A DNA stretch of 64,000 nt, taken from assembly GCA_017621075.1 (NCBI GenBank), contig JAGATV010000017.1, positions 1-64,000 on the forward strand. Reading direction: 5' to 3'. Source of the DNA: Lachnospiraceae bacterium. GTDB taxonomy: Bacteria > Bacillota > Clostridia > Lachnospirales > Lachnospiraceae. Shown here one piece after another: positions 16,335 to 23,921 of this stretch. Position numbers and translations under genes: made by a program. The notes beneath the pieces were generated by a model. The model worked only from the letters and a program-made list of their open reading frames with translations. It was not told the origin of the DNA and searched no databases. How positions within the stretch are numbered: the stretch's first letter is position 1; the number at the start of each line of letters is the position of its first letter.

Positions 16335-17300
16335 TCAGAGTTCCTCCCACAATACGTTGATTTTATCTAAATACTCTGTAACCTTTTCCTTGTCGCTTTC
16401 CTTGATATTGATCACAAGGCTTCCCAAAATCGTGCCCCGGAAATTGTCCAGCTTACCCTGGCAGATTGAGAAATCAATTCCCAGCGTTCTGGCCAGTTGT
16501 GTGATAACATGATCCTCGGAATTTTCATTGTTAAAAAACAGTTTGATATTGATGCCTGTCCTGGGCAGGATGTCCAGATGTTCTCCCACGAACTGCTGGA
16601 TCTCCTTATTGGGAGAGACAAACAGTTCTTCCGGTCTTCCCATGGCAACATTTCTGCCGTCTTTAATAAAAATCATCTTATTACAGATCTCTTTCACCAC
16701 TTCCATCTGGTGGGTCACCAAAATGATGGTGATGTTCATCTCCTTATTGATCTTGGACAGCAGGGCCAGAATCCCTTTGGTAATCTGCGGATCAAGTGCC
16801 GAAGTTGCCTCGTCGCACAGCAGGATCTTGGGATCCAGCACCAGAGCCCTGGCAATGGCCACTCTCTGCTTCTGACCGCCGCTTAACTGCCTGGGATAGC
16901 TGTGGACCTTGTCCTCCAGTCCCACCAGCGCTAACAGCTCCATGATCTTTTTTCTGTTCTCCTCACTGTCCTTCTTCTGCCCCCAGAATTGCAGCGGAAG
17001 CGCTATATTATCATAGACATCCAGCCGGTTCAGCAAATTGAAATTCTGGAAGATCATTCCCATTCCTTTCTGGACATTGCGAAGCTCCTTCTTATTGAGG
17101 GAGGACACTTCCTTATCTTCAATAAAAATAGACCCTTCATTATAGGTTTCCAAACCGTTGATGCACCTGAGTAATGTGGATTTGCCGGCTCCGCTCTGTC
17201 CGATGATCCCATAGATGTCCCCCTGCTCGATCTCAAGCGAGATATCCTCCAGAACTTTCAGTTCCCCAAAGCTCTTTCCCAAATTTTGGATGCGTATCAT
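16335..17300 (-). CDS. metN: Methionine ABC transporter ATP-binding protein
   Basis: A 321-residue ATPase that powers MetNIQ. Walker A GQSGAGKST, signature LSGGQKQR and Walker B ILLCDEATSALD are present, followed by a C-terminal NIL/ACT-like domain (about residues 245-321) that in MetN binds methionine and shuts the transporter down. The start at 17300 (MIRIQNLGKSF) is supported by AAAGGAG about 11 bases upstream; the in-frame extension further upstream overlaps the terminator after metQ. Confidence 0.93.
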   Translation of the reverse strand: MIRIQNLGKSFGELKVLEDISLEIEQGDIYGIIGQSGAGKSTLLRCINGLETYNEGSIFIEDKEVSSLNKKELRNVQKGMGMIFQNFNLLNRLDVYDNIALPLQFWGQKKDSEENRKKIMELLALVGLEDKVHSYPRQLSGGQKQRVAIARALVLDPKILLCDEATSALDPQITKGILALLSKINKEMNITIILVTHQMEVVKEICNKMIFIKDGRNVAMGRPEELFVSPNKEIQQFVGEHLDILPRTGINIKLFFNNENSEDHVITQLARTLGIDFSICQGKLDNFRGTILGSLVINIKESDKEKVTEYLDKINVLWEEL

Positions 17301-17321
17301 ATATCCTGCTTCTCCTTTACT

Positions 17322-17383
17322 AAAAAAACTATCCATCTGGCGACATATCTATATTACACCGAAGTCGCCGCCAGATAAATAGT
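17322..17383 (-). terminator. Internal terminator between metQ and metN
   Basis: A 15-base arm (17369-17383) pairs with 17328-17342 with only two or three non-Watson-Crick positions, followed on the minus strand by a run of U (17327-17322). It lies between metQ and metN. Such a partial terminator would give more binding protein than transporter from a single promoter. Confidence 0.75.
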
Positions 17384-17418
17384 CTTTTTCATTTTCCGCA
17401 AAATTCCAGAAATCTTTC

Positions 17419-18333
17419 TTAGAATGCAGGAATTACGGAACCTGTGTACTTTTCTTCAATATACTTCTTGACATCTTCATTCTGCAGAGCTGCGATCAGG
17501 GCCTTGGTCTTTGCGGTCTGCTCATTTCCTTCCTTAACTACAAGATAGTTGATGTACTTGTAGCTCTCATCACTGTCGGCAAGTTCTGCAACGAGAGCAT
17601 CCGTCTGAGGATTCAGATTGGCTTCCAGTGCATAGTTTCCGTTGATGACTGCAGCATCCACATCATCAAGGGAGCGGGGAAGGTTTGCAGCATCCAGCTC
17701 CAAAATCTCAAAGTTGTGAGGGTTTTCGCTTACATTTGACAGGTTATAAAGATCATCTGTCTCGCTCAGCTTGATCAAGCCATTGTCTGCAAGCAGCTTT
17801 AAAGCACGGGACTCGTTGGAGCCGTCATTGGGAACTGCAATGGTTGCTCCGTCAGGAAGCTCCTCCAGGGACTTTGCTTCACTTGCATACAAGCCCATGG
17901 GTTCCAAATGGATACCTGCCACCTCTACCAGATGAAGGCCTCTTTCCTGATTCTGCTCCTGCAGATAGCGGATGGTCTGAAAATAGTTTGCATCCAGCTC
18001 ACCGTCTTCCAGGGCTGTATTGGGCTGTACATAGTCATTGAATTCTACTACATCTACCTTCCAGCCTGCTGCTTCCAACTTTCCCTTGACTACGTCATTG
18101 ACGATTTCTGCATGGGGCACCGGAGTCACTCCGATGGAGATCACATTGTCCTCTCCCTCTGGAACAGGGATTCCGTCAACCTCTGCGGGTGCAGCCGATG
18201 TACTCTCCACTGTGGCCTCTGAAGAAGGTGTGCTGCCTGCCGGAGCTGATGCTCCCTTTTCCGTACTGCCGCATCCGGTAAGCACCGATACCGTGAACGC
18301 TGCTACCAGAACTTTTGCCAATAATTTTTTCAT
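17419..18333 (-). CDS. metQ: Methionine-binding lipoprotein of the MetNIQ importer
   Basis: A 304-residue NlpA/MetQ-family lipoprotein. The signal peptide ends in the lipobox LTGCGS with Cys21 as the lipidated residue, then a serine/alanine-rich tether to about residue 50 and the solute-binding domain (VISIGVTPVPHAEIV onwards). It captures methionine outside the membrane and hands it to MetI. It is the first gene of the unit, under a promoter overlapped by a strong dyad, and is separated from metN by a terminator. Confidence 0.93.
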   Translation of the reverse strand: MKKLLAKVLVAAFTVSVLTGCGSTEKGASAPAGSTPSSEATVESTSAAPAEVDGIPVPEGEDNVISIGVTPVPHAEIVNDVVKGKLEAAGWKVDVVEFNDYVQPNTALEDGELDANYFQTIRYLQEQNQERGLHLVEVAGIHLEPMGLYASEAKSLEELPDGATIAVPNDGSNESRALKLLADNGLIKLSETDDLYNLSNVSENPHNFEILELDAANLPRSLDDVDAAVINGNYALEANLNPQTDALVAELADSDESYKYINYLVVKEGNEQTAKTKALIAALQNEDVKKYIEEKYTGSVIPAF

Positions 18334-18392
18334 AATGTTCTCCTCCTGTTTCCATCTACCTTTGTAGATATTTTGCCGTTTGGCTTTTTCAT

Positions 18393-18428
18393 AGTATTCA
18401 TACTATAATACTATGAATACTTTGTCAA
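18393..18428 (-). promoter_or_regulatory. metQ promoter with an overlapping dyad operator
   Basis: TTGACA (18423-18428), 17-base spacer and TAGTAT (18400-18405) form a good sigma-A promoter. The spacer and -10 box are covered by a perfect inverted repeat: AGTATTCATA (18393-18402), nine bases, TATGAATACT (18412-18421). A repressor bound there would block polymerase. No S-box or T-box leader is present before metQ, so control is probably by a protein, perhaps the Rrf2-family regulator encoded downstream. Confidence 0.7.
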
Positions 18429-18542
18429 CACCTTTTTGCAAATTATTTGAATTATTTTTAAATTGTTTCATTAGACTTTGCTACAAGGTGGTAGTATACT
18501 ATTATATATGTTACATTGCAAGTGATGAAAGGGATTTTGTTT

Positions 18543-20786
18543 ATGGAAACTGCAGAAGATATCCAGATCATCCATACCACCGGCCGGAACAACTGTGGCG
18601 GACGCTGCATCATCCATGCTCATGTAAAGGACGGACAGATCATAAAGCTCACTTCTGATACTCCCGGGGAAGCTGCCCGCAGCGGGCAGGACTTTCCTCT
18701 CTGTGCCTGTGTACGGGGTCTCAATTACCACAAAACCTTTCTCTCTCCGGACAGGCTCCGTTATCCCATGAAACGGATCGGAGAGCGGGGAGAAGGCAAA
18801 TTTGAACGTATTACCTGGGAGGAAGCAGTTTCCATGATCTCCCGGGAATGGATCCGGATACGCGACACCTACGGTCCCGGGTCCCGCTATGTCAATTATG
18901 CCACCGGAGTCAGCGGCCTGATGCGCGGCAACGAACTTGCCAAGCGGCTGCTTGCCTTGGACGGTGGTTTCCTTGATTATTATAATTCCTACAGCACGGC
19001 CTGCATCAGACAGGCCACTACCCTGATGTACGGAACAAATGAGACCGGCAATGACCTTGCCGACTGGCAAAACAGCCATCTGATCATTTTGCTGGGCCAC
19101 AACCCTATGGAGACCAAATTTGACTGCGGCACCATGTACTATTTGAGAAAGGCAAAGGAAAAAGGCATCCCTATCGTCGTGATCGATCCCCGCAAAAATG
19201 ATACGGTGCTCGCCTTAGATGCAGAGTGGATCCCCATCAGACCGGCAACGGACAGCGCCCTCACCGATGCCATGGCATACGTGATCGTATCCGAGCATCT
19301 GCAGGACCAGGATTTCCTTGACCGCTGCTGCCTTGGTTTTGACAAAGAGCATATGCCTGCCGGAGTAGATCCCGGGGAATGTTATCTTTCTTATCTGAAC
19401 GGAGAAAAGGACGGCATTCCCAAAACGCCTGCCTGGGCAGAAGCGATCACCGGGATTCCCGCAGATACGATCATCAGTCTCGCACGCCGATATGCCCTTG
19501 CCAAACCTGCCGCCCTGATCCAGGGGTTTGGGGCTCAGAGAAATGCAAATGGCGAACAGAGTGTGCGTGGCGGTATCCTGTTAGCATGTATGACGGGCAA
19601 TGTGGGAGTAAGCGGCGGATGGGCCAGCGGTGTTGCGGACTGCACCAGACACCAAAACCCTCATCTTGACCTCCCGGACAATCCTTATCCCATGCAGATC
19701 CCCGTTTACCGTTGGACGGATGCCGTTGTCAGAGGACATGAAATGACCGCTCTTGACGGCGTTACCGGCGGCAGGCAATTACAGAGCGATATCAAGATGA
19801 TCATCAATCTGGCCGGGAACTGCCTGATCAATCAGCACGGTGATATCAATCGCACAAAGGAAATCCTGAAAGACACCTCAAAATGTGAATTTATCCTCTG
19901 CAGCGATCTGTTTATGACCGCCAGTGCCAAATTTGCGGATATCCTTCTTCCCGGTATTTCCATGTTTGAGGGAGAAAATATCACTATGCCCTGGCAGTAC
20001 GGAGATTTTATCGGATTCAACAACAAGGTGATAGAGCCTCTCTATGAGGGGCGTTTTGAATATGACTGGCTGGTGGAGGTGGCCGAAAGATTGGGCCTTA
20101 GGGAAGCGTTCTCACAGGGCAGGACCACCGGGGAATGGCTGGAATATCTGTATCGGGAACTTCAAAAAACCGAAAAGGAGCTGCCTGACTACCAGACTTT
20201 CAAAAAGGCCGGCATTTACCGCTATCGCCATAACACTCCTGTCATTGCCTTTGAAAAGGAACGCAGGGACCCTGTACAGTATCCTTTTCCCACGCCAAGC
20301 GGCAAGATCGAAATTTTTTCCAAAACAGTCTTTCAGACAGAATATGAAGACTTTTTCCCTGCCATCCCCCGATATGTGGCCCCTCCCGAGGGGCCTCAGG
20401 ATGCTCTGGCCTCCCGGTATCCGCTGCAGTTGATCGGCTGGCATACCAAAAGACGCTGTCACAGCATCCATGACAATAACCCCGAAATGCAGAAGATCGA
20501 TCCCCAAAAGCTTTGGATGCATCCCTTGGATGCCCTTAGCCGCGGGATCCGGGACGGAGACACGGTACTGGTCTTCAATGATCGCGGACAGCTTCTGATC
20601 CCTGTCAAAGTCACCGACAGGATCATGCAGGGTGTTACCGCTATGGCCCAGGGCGCCTGGTACGATCCCGATCCCTCGGGCACCGACAAGGGAGGCTCCA
20701 TCAATGTACTGACCTCTCTGAAAACAACGCCTTACGCCAGAGGAAACGCCCAGCATACCAACCTGGTGGAAGTACGCAAAGCCTGA
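18543..20786 (+). CDS. DMSO-reductase-family molybdopterin oxidoreductase, orphan subunit
   Basis: A 747-residue catalytic subunit related to DmsA, binding bis-MGD molybdenum. The N-terminus has NNCGGRC and later LCACVRG. Compared with the DmsA pattern CxxxCxxxC...C, the first cysteine is replaced by Gly and an extra Cys appears in LCAC. YYNSYSTACIRQ carries the predicted Ser ligand to Mo. RLRYPMKRIGERGEGKFERI and the C-terminal molydopterin-binding domain are typical. There is no Tat signal, so the protein should be cytoplasmic, and no iron-sulfur or membrane anchor partner (DmsB/DmsC) is adjacent. The start at 18543 follows GAAAGGG; an in-frame ATG at 18516 is less likely. Substrate unknown. 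Confidence 0.85.
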   Translation: METAEDIQIIHTTGRNNCGGRCIIHAHVKDGQIIKLTSDTPGEAARSGQDFPLCACVRGLNYHKTFLSPDRLRYPMKRIGERGEGKFERITWEEAVSMISREWIRIRDTYGPGSRYVNYATGVSGLMRGNELAKRLLALDGGFLDYYNSYSTACIRQATTLMYGTNETGNDLADWQNSHLIILLGHNPMETKFDCGTMYYLRKAKEKGIPIVVIDPRKNDTVLALDAEWIPIRPATDSALTDAMAYVIVSEHLQDQDFLDRCCLGFDKEHMPAGVDPGECYLSYLNGEKDGIPKTPAWAEAITGIPADTIISLARRYALAKPAALIQGFGAQRNANGEQSVRGGILLACMTGNVGVSGGWASGVADCTRHQNPHLDLPDNPYPMQIPVYRWTDAVVRGHEMTALDGVTGGRQLQSDIKMIINLAGNCLINQHGDINRTKEILKDTSKCEFILCSDLFMTASAKFADILLPGISMFEGENITMPWQYGDFIGFNNKVIEPLYEGRFEYDWLVEVAERLGLREAFSQGRTTGEWLEYLYRELQKTEKELPDYQTFKKAGIYRYRHNTPVIAFEKERRDPVQYPFPTPSGKIEIFSKTVFQTEYEDFFPAIPRYVAPPEGPQDALASRYPLQLIGWHTKRRCHSIHDNNPEMQKIDPQKLWMHPLDALSRGIRDGDTVLVFNDRGQLLIPVKVTDRIMQGVTAMAQGAWYDPDPSGTDKGGSINVLTSLKTTPYARGNAQHTNLVEVRKA

Positions 20787-20819
20787 TAGGATTTACGCAA
20801 TGTGCAGATAGGATGAGCT

Positions 20820-22175
20820 ATGGAAAACCAAATTTATTATGTGACAGAGATCTACCATACTCTGTGTGAGCACCCGCTCCGCAGTCCTCTTACAATAGAA
20901 GTGCCGGGCTCCAAGAGCATCACCAACCGGTCCCTGCTCCTTGCCACCTTGGCAGAAGGCACCTCCCGTCTGGAAAACGTACTTTTCAGCGACGATTCCA
21001 GGCACTTTTTAAAATGCATCCAGGATCTTGGCTTTGAGACCACAGTGGATGAGCCCGGCCGGGTGATCACCGTCACCGGATGCGGCGGCAATGTCCCCTT
21101 AAAGGAAGCCCGCCAGTATGTGGGCAGCGCCGGCACTGCCGCAAGATTCCTCACCGCATATCTGGGCGTATCCCATGGGACTTATGATATGGATGCCTCC
21201 GAACAGATGCGAAAACGCCCCATGGCTCCCCTGCTTTCCTCTTTACAAGAGCTGGGCTGCCGGATCACCTATAGGGGAGTGGAAGGCTTCTTTCCCTTCG
21301 TATTACAGAGTAACGGCTTTGCAAAGCATGAGATCACCATCGATATCGGGCACAGCAGCCAGTTCTTAAGTGCCCTGCTGATCGCCTCCTGCCTTTCTGC
21401 AGAAGATTTCACCATCCATGTGAAAGGCACCCATGGCATGTCCTATATCCATATGACCTGCAGGATGATGGAACAGTTCGGGGTGAAGGCAGAACATATC
21501 CCGGGCAGCGGCGAAACCAAAGATTCCTTCCTGACAAGATCCGGCCAGACCTACCAAAGCCGGGATTACCTGGTGGAACCGGATGTCTCCGCCGCCTGCT
21601 ATTTCTATGCCTGTGTACCATTGTTGCATATCCCGGTACTGGTAAGGCATGTGCACCCTCATTCCCTGCAGGGCGATATGGCCTTCTTACAGATTTTGGT
21701 GCAGATGGGCTGCACTATGGAGGATACCCCGGACGGCATCCTGCTAAGTCCCCCTGCCTCCCCCGCTTACCATGGGGTGACAGTGGACATGTCAGCCTGC
21801 TCGGATCAGGCTATCACCCTTGCTGCCATCGCTCCCTTTGCGGACAGTCCCACCACCATCACCGGCATCGGACACATCCGTTTCCAGGAGAGCGACCGCA
21901 TCCACGCCATCGTGACAGAGCTTTCCAAAATGAAGATCCGCTGTGAAGAAACTCAGGACAGCATCACCATCTATCCGGGCACCCCTGCCCCCTCCTTCGT
22001 GGACACTTATGATGACCACCGCATGGCTATGGGTTTCTCCCTGATCGGCCTTAGGGCCCCCGGCATCGCCATAAAGGACCCCGGCTGCTGCCGTAAGACC
22101 TTTGAAAATTATTTTGAGGTACTGGATCGGATGCTTGAGACTATACAGGAAAATAAAGATGTGATAAAATCATAG
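20820..22175 (+). CDS. aroA: 5-enolpyruvylshikimate-3-phosphate synthase
   Basis: A 451-residue enzyme of the shikimate pathway that joins shikimate-3-phosphate with PEP. PGSKSITNRS (29-38) binds substrate, VGSAGTAARFLTA is the PEP loop, and MRKRPMAPL and DDHRMAMGFSL are further active-site segments. The RPM form of the third motif, seen here, is found in class II enzymes, so glyphosate tolerance is possible but cannot be decided from sequence. It lies 33 bp after the molybdoenzyme gene and is probably cotranscribed, although no other shikimate gene is nearby. Confidence 0.93.
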   Translation: MENQIYYVTEIYHTLCEHPLRSPLTIEVPGSKSITNRSLLLATLAEGTSRLENVLFSDDSRHFLKCIQDLGFETTVDEPGRVITVTGCGGNVPLKEARQYVGSAGTAARFLTAYLGVSHGTYDMDASEQMRKRPMAPLLSSLQELGCRITYRGVEGFFPFVLQSNGFAKHEITIDIGHSSQFLSALLIASCLSAEDFTIHVKGTHGMSYIHMTCRMMEQFGVKAEHIPGSGETKDSFLTRSGQTYQSRDYLVEPDVSAACYFYACVPLLHIPVLVRHVHPHSLQGDMAFLQILVQMGCTMEDTPDGILLSPPASPAYHGVTVDMSACSDQAITLAAIAPFADSPTTITGIGHIRFQESDRIHAIVTELSKMKIRCEETQDSITIYPGTPAPSFVDTYDDHRMAMGFSLIGLRAPGIAIKDPGCCRKTFENYFEVLDRMLETIQENKDVIKS

Positions 22176-22226
22176 ATAGTTGATTCTCTCAAGCAGGGAA
22201 TATTTCAAACAGAGCGAGGTAACAAT

Positions 22227-23162
22227 ATGAGCAAAAAGAAAGTTGTAGTTTCTCTGGGACACGATGCCTTGGGCTACACCACCACAGAACAATGGGACGC
22301 TGTAAAAGTGACCGCAAGAGCTTTGGCCGATCTGGTCGAGGAAGATTACCAGCTCACCATCACCCACAGCAACGGCCCCCAGGTCAGCATGATTCACAAG
22401 GCAATGACCGAGCTGCGCCGTGTGTACATAGACTATACGCCTGCTCCCATGTGCGTATGCTCTGCCATGAGCCAGGGTTATGTTGGTTATGATATCCAGA
22501 ATGCCCTTCGGGCCGAACTGATCGGACGCGGCATCTCCAAACCCGTCAGCACCATCCTGACCCAGGTAACCGTAGATCCTTATGACGAGGCTTTCTATGA
22601 GCCCACCAAGGTCATCGGACGCTATATGTCCAAAGAGGATGCCGAGACCGAGATCAAAAAGGGCAATTACGTCAAAGAAGACCCGGGCAAAGGCTTCCGC
22701 CGTGTGGTAGCTGCCCCCAAACCCATTGATATCGTAGAGATTGATGCCATCCGCACCCTGGCCGATGCCGACCAGGTAGTGATCGCCTGCGGCGGCGGCG
22801 GTATTCCCGTAATTGAACAGAAACATGCCCTGAAGGGTGCCTCTGCCGTGATTGAAAAAGATGCTATTGCCGGAAAGCTTGCCGCCGATCTAAAGACGGA
22901 CGAACTGATCATCCTGACCAGTGTAGATTGTGTCTACAAAAATTTTGGCACCGACAGCCAGACCCCCATCTCTTCCATGACCATCACCGAGGCCAAAGAG
23001 CTGATGGAGCAGGGACAGTTCGAGGCGGGCACCATGCTCCCCAAGATCGAGGCTGCCATTGCTTATCTGGAAAAGGTTCCCGGCGGCAAAGTCCTCATCA
23101 CTTCCATCCAGAGTGTGAAGGATGCCGTAAAAGGAAAGGCCGGAACCGTTATCACAGCATAA
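22227..23162 (+). CDS. arcC: Carbamate kinase
   Basis: A 311-residue amino-acid-kinase-family enzyme that makes ATP from carbamoyl phosphate and ADP, or the reverse. Family marks are THSNGPQVSM, the PMCVCSAMSQGYVGYDIQNAL segment and the nucleotide loop ACGGGGIPV. The N-terminus reads VVVSLGHDALG where most carbamate kinases have ALGGNAL, a small variation at the phosphate-binding loop. There is no arginine deiminase or ornithine carbamoyltransferase nearby, so it may act on carbamoyl phosphate from purine, allantoin or other carbamoyl breakdown. It ends in a strong terminator. Confidence 0.9.
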   Translation: MSKKKVVVSLGHDALGYTTTEQWDAVKVTARALADLVEEDYQLTITHSNGPQVSMIHKAMTELRRVYIDYTPAPMCVCSAMSQGYVGYDIQNALRAELIGRGISKPVSTILTQVTVDPYDEAFYEPTKVIGRYMSKEDAETEIKKGNYVKEDPGKGFRRVVAAPKPIDIVEIDAIRTLADADQVVIACGGGGIPVIEQKHALKGASAVIEKDAIAGKLAADLKTDELIILTSVDCVYKNFGTDSQTPISSMTITEAKELMEQGQFEAGTMLPKIEAAIAYLEKVPGGKVLITSIQSVKDAVKGKAGTVITA

Positions 23163-23186
23163 TCTTTCCACATTTTGCAGAACACA

Positions 23187-23232
23187 AAAGCACATTGCCG
23201 ATCTTTTTACTGTCGGCAATGTGCTTTTCTTT
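23187..23232 (+). terminator. Terminator after arcC
   Basis: A perfect 15-bp stem, 23187-23201 with 23213-23227, then TTTCTTTTTG on the plus strand. It ends the molybdoenzyme-aroA-arcC unit. Confidence 0.9.
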
Positions 23233-23264
23233 TTGCTCCGGGTCTGTCACCTGATCCGGCTTTA

Positions 23265-23732
23265 TCAGCCCTCGATGGCAATGTAAGAATTCTTCTCCCT
23301 GTTTTCGGGCTCCTTCTTCGGAATATCCAGCTTCAAAATACCATTTTTGTATTTTGCCTTGATTTCCTCCCTTGTAACCTCTTCTCCAACAAAGAAGCTC
23401 CTGCTCATGGCTCCGGCATAACGTTCCCTGCGGATAAACTGTCCGTCTTTTGCCTTCTCATCCTTATCCAGGCCCTTTGCTGCTGAAATGGTCAGATAAC
23501 CGTTGTCCAGTTGTACATTGATCTCATCCTTGTCAAATCCGGGCAGATCGATCATGACTTCATAGCTGTCCTTTTTCTCCCGGACATCCGTCTTCATCAT
23601 CCGTCCTGCACGCTTTCCGTATAACGGGTTCCTCTTACCAAACCACTCCTCCTCGAAAGGCGAATCCATTAAGCCATCAAACAGGTTCTCCCCAAAAACA
23701 TCATGAAAAACATTTTTACTCGGCATCAACAT
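23265..23732 (-). CDS. Hsp20 small heat-shock chaperone
   Basis: A 155-residue alpha-crystallin-domain protein that holds unfolding proteins until other chaperones act. The domain spans about residues 45-140 (TDVREKKDSYEVMIDLPGF to NGILKLDIPKK); the C-terminal YIAIEG carries an I-x-I-type anchor. Start 23732 (MLMPSKNVF) has AAAGGAG eight bases upstream; the ATG two codons earlier would abut that site. It is transcribed alone from a consensus promoter with a nearby dyad. Confidence 0.93.
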   Translation of the reverse strand: MLMPSKNVFHDVFGENLFDGLMDSPFEEEWFGKRNPLYGKRAGRMMKTDVREKKDSYEVMIDLPGFDKDEINVQLDNGYLTISAAKGLDKDEKAKDGQFIRRERYAGAMSRSFFVGEEVTREEIKAKYKNGILKLDIPKKEPENREKNSYIAIEG

Positions 23733-23752
23733 AATCATCTCTCCTTTCTTTT

Positions 23753-23792
23753 GTTATACATGTAATATAACACCTATTATATGTACTGTCAA
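23753..23792 (-). promoter_or_regulatory. hsp20 promoter with start-site dyad
   Basis: TTGACA (23787-23792), 17-base spacer, TATATT (23764-23769). A 6-bp dyad GTTATA...TATAAC (23753-23758 and 23766-23771) overlaps the -10 box and the probable transcription start. No CIRCE element or CtsR box is visible. Confidence 0.65.
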
Positions 23793-23839
23793 GAGGTGCT
23801 TTCTGAAACAAACATAAACTATCTGTAAAAAAACCATTA

Positions 23840-23870
23840 AAAAGGCTCATGAACAATTCATGAGCCTTTT
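23840..23870. terminator. Bidirectional terminator after hppA
   Basis: AAAAGGCTCATGAA (23840-23853) pairs with TTCATGAGCCTTTT (23857-23870) with a three-base loop. It serves the minus-strand pyrophosphatase gene and works in either direction. Confidence 0.8.
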
Positions 23871-23921
23871 CTTGCCATTTTGATATATCCTGCATACACC
23901 AGTCCTGTGACTGATTGCCTG

